Assembly: GCA_037447655.1 (NCBI GenBank)
Contig: JBBHKE010000752.1
Location: 1 to 64,000, forward strand
DNA from: Zygnema cylindricum
Taxonomy: Eukaryota; Streptophyta; Zygnematophyceae; Zygnematales; Zygnemataceae
Direction: 5' to 3'
Length of the DNA: 64,000 nt
In this document: piece by piece, positions 1 through 10,196 of the stretch
How the letters are laid out: the number at the start of each line of letters is the position of its first letter
How positions within the stretch are numbered: the stretch's first letter is position 1
Notes under the pieces: generated by a model
Databases searched by the model: none
Told to the model about the DNA's origin: nothing
Seen by the model: only the letters and a program-made list of their open reading frames with translations
Translations under genes and position numbers: made by a program

Positions 1-712
1 TGACTCTGATTCAGGTATTATAGTTAGTGTGAATTTAGAGTCAAAGGAGGAGGATTTTATGGCCTCAAAGTCATACAGGCAGGTAGTTGGTAGCCTCATT
101 TATTTTATGAATTGTACGAGGCCCGATATTGCAGCTGCTGTTGGTGCTTTAATTAGAAGTCTGCAAAATTTGAAAAAGACAGACAGGGTAACAAGGAAGT
201 TCCAAAGAGAGTTCTGAGAAACTTGGCAGGGACTCGCAACCTCAAACTTGTTCTTGGAGGAGGAGAAGTGAAAATGTAGACTTGGAGCGATGCTAGCTAT
301 GGCGACATGCCTAGCAGAAAATCAACGACTGGTTTTGTTTTGCAGATTGAAAATGGAACGTGCTGCTGGAGCAGGAAGCTTCAGAAGGTTAGGGCTCAAT
401 CAACAATAGAGTCAGAATATATGGTAGCAAGTTTTGCCCTCAAAGAACTCCTATGGGTAAAGGAACTTTTACAAGGATTAGGGTACATGCGGACTAAACC
501 TCAGATCATCTCATGTGACAACCACGCAGCCATGGCCATTGCTTCTAATCCCAGCCATCATTTTAAGAGTAAGGACATGGATGTCAGGCTACATTTTGTT
601 CGTGAAAAGGTGTTTGCAAGAGTCATAAAATTGTGGTATTTGCCTGATGAAAATGGTTGCATATATGTTAACTAAAGCTCTACCTACACCTAAATTACAC
701 TTTTGCAGAAAA
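1..712 (+). pseudogene. Family A Ty1/copia pol 3' end (RT tail and RNase H), broken
   Basis: This is the C-terminal part of a copia polyprotein that enters from outside the window. The first frame carries the RT/RNase H connection (SYRQVVGSLIYFMNCTRPDI). After a frameshift near 190-215 and an in-frame stop near 277, RNase H continues with WSDASYGD, ESEYM and CDNHAAM, which supply the usual D, E and D residues. The frame ends near 675. A polypurine tract (743-757) and an LTR follow, so this is the 3' end of an element. The family assignment is firm. The copy is dead because of the frameshift and stop. Confidence 0.9.
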
Positions 713-742
713 TGCTATTAGGCTGAGTGAATAACAGAGTCT

Positions 743-757
743 AAAGCTTTAGGGGAG
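743..757 (+). other. Polypurine tract of family A
   Basis: The tract AAGCTTTAGGGGAG lies directly before the LTR start TGTTGG. The same context recurs before the LTR at 41670. It is the expected plus-strand priming site for reverse transcription. Confidence 0.75.
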
Positions 758-1759
758 TGTTGGTTTTAAAGCATTTTCCTCAATAGATAGAGCTGTGAGG
801 GGAGATTTAGGACTTAGAATATTTTTGGTCCAATCTCAATTGTAATACTTACCATAAATAGTGTGACAGTGAAATAGCAACACTAGAGTGTATTGTACGG
901 TCACAAAGACAAGCGTCGGCATTTCCAGATAGTGCAGATATTGCGGAATGGTTTTGAACACATGTCACACATCGAGCGAAGAAATTTTATAAATCGGACG
1001 AACGGAAATTGAACCAAATATCTGAGAACAAATAAATACCAGACTTTGAAGTTAACCAAACTAACGGCTGCGATATGAGTGGTGACCACAAGTGACAAAG
1101 AGCTTCGTAAGCACTCCAGAGATTCGTACAAGTTGACCACAGCCGGTTAGATTTATTTGGCAGATGCTCACTAAACAGCAACATTATACGTACGGCGCCA
1201 AATTGGGAATACTTGAAGAAACAAGATTTTGTAGTGTAGTGCATTAGGAAATAGTGTTTCACTATTTAGTTTAAGGCAAGTTGCAAATAAGTTTTGGAAG
1301 TACGTTAAGCACTATGTCGTACTACAGTATTGTGTTACTATTTTAGGTGCAAACACCTGATTGGTCAGTGAGCACTAGATACCCACTTAGTGTATAAAGT
1401 TTAGGACTTGGAAACATTTTGGTATCCAATTTTGGGAATATGGAAATCTAAGGGCATTTTTTGGGAAACTTGTAGACTCCATATTTTATCGTTGACTCGT
1501 TCAATTATGCAGTGATTTTGGGAATTGACAGCATGTATGGTGATTTACTTGTATGGTGAATTTGATGTAGATTGGACCTAAGGGTTAGTTGTTGTAGTAA
1601 GTGAAAAAGTGGTATTTGGTGGGATTCTTGTTTAGCTTTTGTTTTAGTCATGTCTACTTCTACAACTATTGCTGCAGCTCAACCTGCACCAGTTGTCATA
1701 GAACAACAACTCTTAATAGTGAAATGGGAAATAAAAACGAGACAACCTGAGGATTTGTA
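758..1759 (+). repeat. Family A LTR, plus strand
   Basis: The LTR begins TGTTGGTTTTAAAG right after the polypurine tract. It is matched over about 1 kb by the minus-strand LTR at 14371-15395. Both contain the phrase GGACTTAGAATATTTT. Near the end there is a Met codon at 1650 opening MSTSTTIAAAQPAPVV, which is the gag N-terminus and lies inside the LTR. The 3' boundary is placed by comparison with the minus-strand copy, where the primer site starts. Here the following bases (GGTTATG at 1760) match that primer site for only 7 nt. Confidence 0.75.
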
Positions 1760-1802
1760 GGTTATGATTCAGGAAAATTAGAGTCAAGAAGAGTGTACTT
1801 AT

Positions 1803-2177
1803 TGTAATTTTGTGACCTCTATTGGCACACAAAATACGCAGCTTGCTTGAAGCCTCTAGGATAATTTTAAATACCTCCCTTCCTGTTAGAACAACTGCTA
1901 CCCTGGCAGGTAATGATTGTGACTGCCTCCACTCCTGTGAAGGTTGGACTTTCTTGAGCCTAATGCAAAAAGACTTGCTCAAAACGCCCAACCATGCGAT
2001 TTGTTATCAAAAGGCAAAGACGCCAATTTTTATACAATCTCTCTGAGAGAGAGAGAGAGAGAGGCAGCTACCTACCTAAAATCTTTAAGTCCTAAAACCC
2101 CTCACTAAACCCTCTAGTACTGAAGTCAAAACCAATCAAATGACTGCAGAGTACAAAAGGGTATAGCTGCCGATGTA
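1803..2177 (-). repeat. Family B-like LTR fragment (R-U5), minus strand
   Basis: The reverse complement reads as the 3' third of a B-type LTR: an ACTTAAAG-like R motif, a GAGAG tract, then the U5 end with AGAGGTCACAAAATTACA. It breaks off at about 2177 inside the stretch GATGTACTT and is fused to a plus-strand RNase H fragment. Target duplications are not visible. Confidence 0.7.
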
Positions 2178-2489
2178 CTTGCTCAGTCCACTATGGAGGC
2201 TGAGTACATGGCCTCTTGTTCTGCTGTGAAAGAGTTGATGTGGGTGAAGTCCTTGTTGCAAGAATTGGGGTACATGAAGAAGGGAGTACATGAAGTGTTT
2301 TGTGATAATCAAGATGCCATTGCAATTGCAGCTAATCCAAAACATCATTTCAAAGCTAAGCATATGGATATAAGGCTGAGTTTTGTAAGGGAAAAGGTTA
2401 AGGACAAAATTGTGAGTTTCGAATATAAACCAGATGGGGAAATGGTGGCAGGTATGAAGACAAACCTAGTCCCATCTCCTAAACTCTAA
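2178..2489 (+). pseudogene. Family B copia RNase H C-terminal fragment
   Basis: The open frame starts in the middle of RNase H (AQSTMEAEYMASCSAVKEL) and runs through FCDNQDAIAIAANPKHHF to the end of pol (VPSPKL). The E of EAEYM and the D of CDNQ are kept, but the first catalytic Asp lies upstream of the breakpoint and is missing. A polypurine-like tract (2533-2542) and a B-type LTR follow, so the 3' end is intact and only the 5' side is lost. Confidence 0.85.
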
Positions 2490-2542
2490 TTTTGTGGGGA
2501 ACAGTGTGGGCTTAAGGAAAAATGACTAAAAAATAAGAGGAG

Positions 2543-3179
2543 TGTTGAAATGTGAGGTTTTTGTTGTATTTTCTAGGTCAGAACGTAGAAAACTAAAAGG
2601 TCGTACTCGGTAGTCAGGCGCTGCCTTTTCCCTCTCTCCAGTCCCCATAGTTGTCGTAGTCCCTCTCTCCAGTCCCCATAGTTGTCGTAGTCACTAAAGA
2701 CTGGTGATAGAGAGATAATGCCATGGCTGCCTAAGCCGCCAGAAGAAGATAGGGGGATCAACCCTTGCAAAAAGATGACGGACCCAGGATTTGATCCTGG
2801 TCACTACAGAGTGCCGGACTTGCCGGCCGTCTTATCCTATAGTCTAGTACTTGTGCTGAAATATATAGGGTTTAATAAACATATAAACACATACTAGTGG
2901 AATTATTCGAATGATGGAATTATGAGAGTGTAACATAGACACAGTTAGGTATTTTGCTGGATAGCACGAAATTCAGTGGTGCGAAAACTTAATTTCAACG
3001 AAGTAATAGCTGGTTAACATCGGACAGTTCCTATTCAAACCGCCATTGCAGAATGGCCACCTTAGCTGTTTACGATCGTCACGTCACCAAACGTTACATT
3101 GCACCGTATTAGTGTTTGACAGAATTTGCGAGAAATCCAGATACAAGTCTAAAGGTGACGAGCGTCTTCTCCATGGCCA
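2543..3179 (+). repeat. Family B LTR, 5' portion
   Basis: The sequence starts TGTTGAAATG after a purine tract. In order it holds TATTTTCTAGGTC, the U3 hairpin region (about 2630-2725), CCATGGCTGCC, an antisense tRNA-like module (2778-2852) and the AT-rich middle of the LTR. A 28-bp phrase containing CCTCTCTCCAGTCCCCATAG is tandemly repeated at 2630-2690. The LTR is cut at about 3179, where a family C LTR begins, so 2543-4001 is a B/C hybrid. Confidence 0.75.
2778..2852 (-). other. tRNA-like module in LTR
   Basis: Read on the minus strand, it contains a perfect T-arm-like hairpin (CCAGG-ATCAAAT-CCTGG, 5-bp stem, 7-nt loop) and an anticodon-arm-like hairpin (GCCGG-CAAGT-CCGGC). The D-arm is poor. 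It is not a functional tRNA gene because no acceptor stem pairs. Confidence 0.55.
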
Positions 3180-4001
3180 ATCAAAGGTACGCCATGGCAA
3201 CCGCGTAATTTAGAAGGTGAAGACTAAAGTAGAGGGGCATTTTACCAAAATAGTGCCAACTGCCGAATTTGAACATGCGACCTATGGATTTTATATAGCC
3301 GGCCACCATAACCATTAAGGCGCTACGAAACGATACACTTATGTGGTATCACAATTAATTAAAACATAACGCGATGGCTAAAACATACCAAACTGACTAC
3401 GAGGCGCATATGAAACAATTCATGCATGACCGCGAATTCGAACCGTGTAAATGTATTTGATCAGACGACCATTGTTGCAGCCGCCACTCGGAATGGGCGT
3501 TTTGGCGGCCTTTGGAGATAGTATCACGCGATGCCATGTGGCGTCATGTTATTCAATACCGAAGAAGATGGGAAGAGGAACCATGGCTCCCGATTTGACA
3601 GACGTCACTTTGAAGGCCATGTCGTACAATGACCGTACAATAAATACATCGCCTACTATACCTTATTGTACTATTCAATGTTCCTATTGGACTAAGGTTT
3701 ACTTGTAGGTAGTCGTGAGTAGGCAGACTAAGACTTAGTGAAATTTAGGTACCTCTCTCTAAGAGAGCTTGTATTTATAAAGGTCATCTTTGACCAGCCA
3801 TAACTTACTGCTCAAGGGAGCAAATTCAGATTCTTTTTGCATTCGGCTCAGGGGAGTCGCGTCCTCACAGGGGTCAGGGTGGTCAGAATATTTGTGTTTG
3901 GATGGCACTTATTTAGTGGGAAAGTGGAAGGGGAAAATATTATCCTAGAGGCTTTACATAGGCTGCCCATTCTGTGGGTCAATGGAGACCACAAAATTGG
4001 A
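3180..4001 (+). repeat. Family C LTR lacking its first ~70 bp (5' LTR)
   Basis: The match to the family C solo LTR (6894-7782) starts at TCAAAGG and continues through the CCATGG box, the tRNA-like module, a TATAAA box near 3775 and the U5 hairpin with its ATG at 3982. It ends just before the primer site GGTTATGGGCCCA (4002-4014), which makes it the 5' LTR of the copia element that follows. The terminal CA has become GA. Confidence 0.8.
3261..3326 (-). other. tRNA-like module in LTR
   Basis: The minus strand carries the D-loop core ATGGTTA and a B-box-like GTTCAAATTC at the same spacing as in the family C solo LTR. The 5' half of the D-stem is mutated (GGTGG in place of GGCGG). Confidence 0.5.
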
Positions 4002-5175
4002 GGTTATGGGCCCAACCTCTAGGGTGTCCATATTTGATGAATCAAACTTTTTTTTATTGAAAAATGATGATGGAGGGGGGACTTTTTGAGAAACACCTAT
4101 GGGGCATAGTGTCCGAGCAAATTCGATGCCCACCTCCACCTGGGTTTGGAGGAACACGTTTTTCTGGCACCTCCACCACAACAGCTGTAAAAACATCAGC
4201 CACCATTGCGAATGATGACGAATAAGGGGAGGAAAACATTATGGAAGGAGAAAAAGGAGCAGTTGCCGCTCTAGGGACTCCATTGTGAAGGACGTTACCG
4301 ACAGCAGCACTAGCAATGGTGACATGGAGTCATACTAAACATTCAGAGTATGAGAAGTGGAACTATAAAGACAAGGTTGGTAAGCTCTTAATTCTCAAAA
4401 GTGTAGTGAAGGGCATTGACATTCTTCTTATGCATGTTAGATCTTCCTCTCAGATTTCGGTATCTCTCGTAATCAAATATAAGTGGGTCATTGCAGCAGT
4501 AACAGCTGGCAGAAAATAAGTTTTCAGCTTATAGTTAGAAGGGAGGATGTATGAATGATTGTTGCAATGACTTAGAAGCATTATTTGGAGAACTAGAGAG
4601 CGCAGGTAACTCATGGTTTGAGAGACAAAGAGTAAATACATTGATAATGAAACTACCTGAAGAGTATGCGAATATCATTAATCGGTTGTAGAATTTAGGT
4701 GATAACAATTGGAATTGGGATGATATAGTGGGGATGATTTTAGTAAAAGAGAGCACGATAAAACTTAGGAGAGGAAGTCCGAGTGTGTAAGCATTAGTTG
4801 CAGGATCTGATTAGCGGAAGCGTGATGAGGAAAAGGGAAAGGATCCTTATCGAAACTTTGGAGAAAGAGGACAAAGAGGTGGCATATTTGACCGACAGGG
4901 GAGAGGAGCTCCTAGAGGTGCACTATGTCACTTCTGCAAGAAGCCAGGACATTATATGGCAGATTGTGTCAAACTTGCAAATCTTTGACTGAAAGATAAA
5001 CAAGGTTCCTCAAGAGATGAAGGAAAGAAAAAGGATTTCAGACTCAAGTTAATGATGAGGAAGAAGATGAAGTGACTGAACCGGAAGAGGAGCTTGAGGA
5101 ACTTCAACTTAATCCAAAAACCATTGAGAAGCATGCGAAATTCCACGAAGATAAAAATGTGCTTTCGGAGGTAAG
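3982..5175 (+). pseudogene. Family C copia gag, heavily broken
   Basis: Gag opens at an ATG inside U5 (METTKLEVMGP) and passes through the primer site. It shows PPGFGGTRFSG, then a diverged stretch (4270-4530), then the UBN2-like gag core (CNDLEALFGELESA, VNTLIMKLPEEY), and a zinc knuckle at 4926-4967 (CHFCKKPGHYMADC) with all four CCHC ligands kept. At least five stops or frame changes separate the pieces. An acidic linker (EEEDEVTEPEEELEEL) leads to the protease. Capsid and nucleic-acid packaging was the ancestral role. Confidence 0.85.
4002..4014 (+). other. Copia-type primer binding site
   Basis: GGTTATGGGCCCA follows the LTR. It is complementary to the anticodon stem-loop of initiator tRNA-Met (TGGGCCCATAACC), as in Drosophila copia, which primes from a cleaved 5' half of that tRNA. 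Confidence 0.8.
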
Positions 5176-5583
5176 AGGGATCCACCTGAGGATGGGTGGA
5201 TCATACACTCGGGGGCCTCAATGCATATGTGCAAGGATAAGAGGTGGTTTACGAAATTGAGGAAAATTCCAACAGTTGAGATAGAGTATGGAGATGGTAG
5301 AGTAGAAACCACAAGTCTTGTTCGATCGGTTGATTTAAAAGTTCTAGTTGATGGAAAGGCTTCAATTGTAACACTCTCAAATGTTCTATGCATTCCAAAG
5401 CTTAGCAAAAATCTAGTTTCTACTGCTGTCCTAGATGAAAAAGAGTTCGAAACAAGAACTAAGAAAGGAATTTTCACAGCTAGCCTTGATAATGAGGTTT
5501 ATTTCATAGCTAAAAAAGGTAGTCAAGGAATGTTCAGAATTGTATTTTGGATTGAAAAGAGTGCTCTACTTGTGTGGAAGTGA
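5176..5583 (+). pseudogene. Family C copia aspartic protease, catalytic Asp lost
   Basis: This is the retropepsin domain of the copia polyprotein. The active-site motif that reads DSGAS in sister copies here reads IIHSGASMHMC, so the catalytic aspartate is replaced by histidine. The following segments (IPTVEIEYGDGR, VDLKVLVDGKAS, LSNVLCIPKLSKNL) match the other copies. The frame ends at a stop near 5581 and the gag-pre-integrase region continues in another frame. Confidence 0.85.
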
Positions 5584-6560
5584 TATGATGCTTTGGCACA
5601 AGAGGTTAGGGCATGTGCATCTAGATAGATTAAAGAAAATGAAGTATAAATGAATAGTGGGTGTAATTGAGTTTGGGATGATGAGACCTTAGATGACTGT
5701 AGCGGATGTGCTCAAGGGAAGATTCGTACACTCCCATTCCCAAAGGCATCCACGTTTAGAAGAGAGAAAGTATTAGATCTAGTTCACATTGACGTTTGGG
5801 GACCTGCTAGGTATGCCTCACATGGGGGGAAGAGATGGATGCTAACAATTACACATGATTGGTTTAGATATACTAAGGTATACTTTCTTAGACATAAGTC
5901 AGAGGTACTAAGATGTTTCAAAGAAAACAAAGTATGGAGTGAAAATTTACATGAAACATCAATAAAAGAGATAAGAATTGATAATGGGAAACAATACACC
6001 TCAAAGGAATTTGAAGAATTTCTTAAAGAAGAAGGAATCCATCATGAGAAAACGGTTATTTATAATCCGCAACAAAATCGAGTAGCAGAAAGAGTGAATA
6101 TAACGTTAGGAGATATGTCTAGAAGTATGCTAACTGATAAGAGGATTGGATTGGAATTTTGGGCTGAGGCTATGAACTATGCTAACTTTATCAAAAATAG
6201 AGTCCTAACTTCAACAAATAAAGAGGAAAGTCCGTATGAGAGGTGGACAGGAAAAAAGCCAGATTTGTCTAGTTTGAGAGTGTTCGGAAGTCAAGTTTAC
6301 ATTTTGGATTCTAATAAGACTAAATGGAAGCTAGAGGGAAGAGGGAAACCATGATATCTTGTAGGATAAGATGAGAGCATTAAAGGATATCGAGTGTATG
6401 ACTTGAAAAAGAGAGATATCATTTTGGTAAACCACATAGTGGTGATGAATAAAGAAAAGTTTGTTGATACATTCAAATATAACAAAGAAGTCAAAATCAG
6501 ATTTGAATCTAGTCAGTTTATGACTTTGACTTTGGAAATGAAGAGAAGGAAGACAGGGTG
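5584..6560 (+). pseudogene. Family C copia integrase
   Basis: The gag-pre-integrase zinc motif is present (WHKRLGHVHL ... DCSGCAQGK). The retroviral integrase core follows with D in HIDVWGPA (about 5791), D in RIDNGKQYTS (5980) and E in VAERVN (6088), a D-35-E spacing. The GKR segment has lost a residue of the usual SDNGGEY motif. Stops occur at about 5650 and 6352. The C-terminal part (KGYRVYDLKKRDIILV, FDTFKYNKEVKI-like) matches the linker of the other copies. Confidence 0.88.
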
Positions 6561-6893
6561 AAAGAAAAATCTGCAGATGTACCAAAAGACAAGGAGGAAA
6601 AGACAACATCCGAGGTAACGCCACAATACGAAATGGAAACCAACAAAGAATTTAATGAGACACCGTAATTGGAAGATATGGGAGATGAAAATCTTCCTAA
6701 ACAGAACCAGAGCGTCAGATTTTTGAAAGAGGAAGAAAAAGTAGTAAACGGCTTCAAAAAAGACAAGTAAATAACAAACTCACAAAGATGTCTCACCCAG
6801 ATGAACCTCAGACATACTTTGAGGCCATAAGTACCCCAGAAAGTAGTCGGGGATCACTCCCATCCATGAGTAAATGGATTCCATCATGGAAGC
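6561..6893 (+). pseudogene. Family C copia linker and RT N-terminus, up to LTR insertion
   Basis: The linker is followed by KMSHPDEPQTYFEA and ends with DSIMEA-like coding sequence at 6882-6893. The reading continues on the far side of the solo LTR as [16 protein letters not shown] (about 7783 onward). The last five bases, GAAGC (6889-6893), are repeated after the LTR. Confidence 0.85.
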
Positions 6894-7782
6894 TGTTGAA
6901 AAGAGGTAATTAATAGTTCACTTCCCTATTTTAGTTTTGTTTTAAAGAAAAAGAGTAAGGATCAAAGGCGCGCCATGGCTGCCGCCATATTTAGAAAGTG
7001 GCAGTTTTTGCAGTTAAGGGTATTTTGGCTAAAATGATGCCTAAGTCTAGATTTGAACCTGTGACCTCTAGATTCTTTCATAGCCTAACGCCTTAACCAT
7101 TAAGGCGTTATGAAATGATCCACAATGGGTTTCATAAATATATAAATACTAACGAAACAGCTAATTAACAGCAGACTAACCAAAAGGAGCAATTTCTGCA
7201 TGTACGCGAATCTGAACCGTGTAAAATATGTTTTGATCGGACGGCCGGCATTATAGCCGCCACGCGAAGTGAGCTTTTTGGCGGCATACGGATATAGCGT
7301 CACGCGGTGCCACGTGGCGCCACATTATTTGATACCGGAGAAGATGGGAGGAGGAACCATGGCTTCCGATATGACAGGTCTCACCTTGTAGACCTTGTTG
7401 TACAATGGTTGTACAATAAGTACATCGCCCATTGTACCTTCTTGTACTTTATAGTGTTCCTATTGGACTAGGGTTTAATAGTAGGTAGTCGTGAGTAGGC
7501 AGACCGAGACTTAGTAATATTTAGGTACCTCTCTCTCTAAGAGAGCTTGTAACTATAAAGGTCATCTTTGACCAGCCATAACTTACTGCTCGGGTGAGCA
7601 AATTCAGTGATTCTTTTTGCGTTTGACTCAGGGGAGTCTTGTCCTCACAAGGGTGAGAGTGGTCAGATATTTGTGTGCCTGGGCGGCGCTTATTCAGCGG
7701 GAAAGTAGAAGGGGCAAATATTATCCTAGAGGCTTTACATAGGCTGCTCATTCTGTGGGTCAATGGAGACCACAGAATTTCA
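6894..7782 (+). mobile_element. Family C solo LTR inserted in RT, with 5-bp target duplication
   Basis: An 889-bp LTR starts TGTTGAAAAGAGG and ends CAGAATTTCA. It is flanked by GAAGC on both sides (6889-6893 and 7783-7787), and the RT reading is continuous across it once the LTR and one repeat are ignored. This fixes the true ends of the family C LTR. Inside it are the CCATGG box, the antisense tRNA-like module (7040-7110), a TATAAAG box at 7554-7560 and the U5 hairpin with ATG in its loop (7749-7780). It is the product of LTR-LTR recombination of a full element. Confidence 0.93.
7040..7110 (-). other. tRNA-like module in solo LTR
   Basis: The minus strand carries a perfect D-arm (GCCT-TAATGGTTA-AGGC, including the GG of the D-loop) and a B-box-like GGTTCAAATCT about 45 nt downstream. 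The anticodon arm is weak. Confidence 0.6.
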
Positions 7783-9283
7783 GAAGCCAATACATGGGAA
7801 TTGGTAGATTGTCCACCAGACAGAAAATCGATTAGATGTAAGTGGGTTTTTAAGCTTAAACTAAACCCAAATAATACCATTGAAAGGTACAAAGTTAGGT
7901 TGGTTGCTAAAGGTTATACTCAGAAAGAATGAATAGACTATGAAAAAATCTTTGCACCTGTAGTCAGATTCCCTTCTGTTAAAATGCTCTTTGGTTTAGC
8001 CGCAGCAGAGGATATGGAAATACACCAGATGGATATTAAGACCACCTTCTTACACGGAGAGTTAGAAGAAGAAATCTACAAGAGGCAACCAGAAGGATTC
8101 GTGGAAAGTGGAGAAGAAAGCAAGGTATGCAAACTGATAAAATCACTTTATGGCCTTAAACAGCCCCCCCGACAATGGAACATAAAGTTAGACGAAATTC
8201 TGACCGGTTTCAAGTATATCGGAATTAGTTCGGATCACTCCATATATCTATTTGAGGATGAGAATGGAGTGATATTTATTGCTATTTATGTTGATGATTT
8301 GTTAGTCTTAAGCAAGTCATTGGATAAGATTAACAAACTAAAACAAGATCTGAGAAGTCGGTTTGATATAAAAGATCTCGGCGAAGCAAAGTACATTTTG
8401 GGAATTCAAATGGAGAGGGATAGAGGGAACAGAAATATAAGACTCACTCAGAAAGAAGTTATCGATAATATGTTAGAAAAACTTCAGATGGAGAAAGCAA
8501 ATGGATGTACCACTCCCATGGATCTAGAAAAGGTGTCGGGGGGGAGTGAGGAGGGAGGAATATTGATTTTGAATGATGAGATGGATGAGGAAGAAAAAAG
8601 GTTTATAGAAAGGATTCTTTATTGGCAGATTGTAAGCCATTCAATTTACTTTATGAACTGTACACATGTTTGGACATAGCTGCAGCTGTAGTTGTCCTTA
8701 GTAGGAGTCTAAATGAGCCCAGGAAGAGAGACTGTGAAGCACCCAAAAGGGTGATGAGATATTTGGTGCGAACAAAGGAATTGTGGTTGCATTTGGGAAG
8801 GGAGCACACTGACATCACTGCTTGGAGTGATACCAATTATGGGGATGTGCCTTTAAGGTGATGTACTACTGGATATGTGTGGCAAAATGGATCTGGTGCA
8901 TGCTGTTGGAGTAGCAAACAACAGAAAATAGTTGCTCAGTCCACTATGGAGGCTGAGTACATGGCTTCTTGTGCTACCACCAAAGAATTAATGTGGGTAA
9001 AATCTCTTGTTGAGGAACTTGGGTTCATGAAGTCTGGAACTCAAAATGTCTTTTGTGATAATCAAGCTGCTACCGCTATTGCAGCTAATCCAAAACACCA
9101 TTTCAAAGCTAAACATATGGATATCAGACTAAGCTTTGTCAAAGAGAAGGTAGAGAATAAAATAATTAAACTGGTTCATAAAAGTGATAAAGAGATGATT
9201 ACAGACATGATGACAAAACCAGTGCCTTCTCCTAAGTTAAAAATTTGCAGAGAAAATTGTGGACTTAAATTAAAAGTTGACTA
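7783..9283 (+). pseudogene. Family C copia RT and RNase H
   Basis: This is the reverse transcriptase with [33 protein letters not shown], the catalytic YVDD at 8287-8298 and SLDKINKLKQDL. The RNase H follows with WSDTNYGD, EAEYMAS and CDNQAATAIAANPKHHF. Stops occur at about 7930 and 8678 (W to stop), with a frame change near 8660 and another stop at 8859. Pol ends at a TAA shortly after KLKVD (9284). It is the downstream half of the copy begun at 3982. Confidence 0.9.
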
Positions 9284-9288
9284 AGAAT

Positions 9289-9297
9289 TAAGGGGAG
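9289..9297 (+). other. Polypurine tract of family C
   Basis: TAAGGGGAG lies directly before the 3' LTR. Confidence 0.7.
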
Positions 9298-10189
9298 TAA
9301 TTAAAAGAGGTAATTAATAGTTCACCTTTGTATTTTAGTTAGACTCTTAAGTGAGAGAGATAGAATCAAAGGCACGCCATGGCTGCCGCGTTATTTAGAA
9401 GGTGCAGACTAAAGTAGAGGGGCATTTTACCAAAATAGTGCCAGCTGCCGAATTTGAACCTGCGACCTATGGATTCTATATAGCCGGCCGCCTTAACCAT
9501 TAAGGCGCTACAAAACGATATACTTATGTGGTTTCACAATTACTTAAACCATAACGTGACGGCTAAAACATACCAAACTGATCACGAGGCGCATATGAAA
9601 TAATTCATGCACGAAAGCAAATCTAAACCGCATAAATGTATGTGATCCGATAACCATCGTTGCAGCCGCCACCCGAAATGAGATTTTTGGCGGCCTTTGG
9701 AGATAATATCACACGATGCCACGTGGCGCTATATTATTCGATATCGGAGAAGATGGGAGGAGGAACCATGGCTTCGATTTGACAAGCGTCACTTTGAAGG
9801 CCATGTCGTACAATGGCTAAACAATAAGTACTTCGCCTACTATACCATATTGTACTATCCAATATTCCTTTTCGACTAAGGTTTAGTAGTAGGTAGTCGT
9901 GAGTAGGCAGACCAAGACTTAGTGAAATTTAGGTACCTCTCTATAAAAGAGCTTGTAATTATAAAGGTCATCTTTGACCAGCCATAACTTACTGCTCAGG
10001 GGAGACAATTCAATGATTCTTTTTACGTTTGGCTCAGGGGAGTCGCGTCCTCACAAGGGTGAGGAAGGTCAAAATATTTGGGTGTTTGGGTGGCACTTAT
10101 TTAGTGGGAAAGTCGAATGGGAAAATATTATCCTAGAGGCTTTACATAGGCAGCCCATTCTGTGGGTCAATGGAGACCACAAAATTGCA
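9298..10189 (+). repeat. Family C 3' LTR
   Basis: This 892-bp LTR is colinear with the solo LTR. Its start has drifted from TGTTGAAAAG to TAATTAAAAG. It ends in AAAATTGCA after the U5 hairpin. It is followed by ATTTT and a minus-strand RNase H fragment. Confidence 0.88.
9445..9511 (-). other. tRNA-like module in LTR (best family C copy)
   Basis: On the minus strand, the D-arm is GCCT-TAATGGTTA-AGGC. The T-arm is GCAGG-TTCAAAT-TCGGC with four of five stem pairs. A 4-bp anticodon-stem-like pair (CTAT/ATAG) lies between them. The order and spacing are those of a tRNA, but an acceptor stem is not obvious. Confidence 0.65.
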
Positions 10190-10196
10190 ATTTTAT

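Noticed and set aside
1760-1766. Primer binding site after the first family A LTR
   Set aside because: Only GGTTATG matches and gag does not follow in a usable form. It is too short to count as a site.
3451-3708. 85-residue plus-strand frame and similar short frames in LTRs
   Set aside because: They lie wholly within LTR sequence, differ between copies and are broken in sister LTRs.
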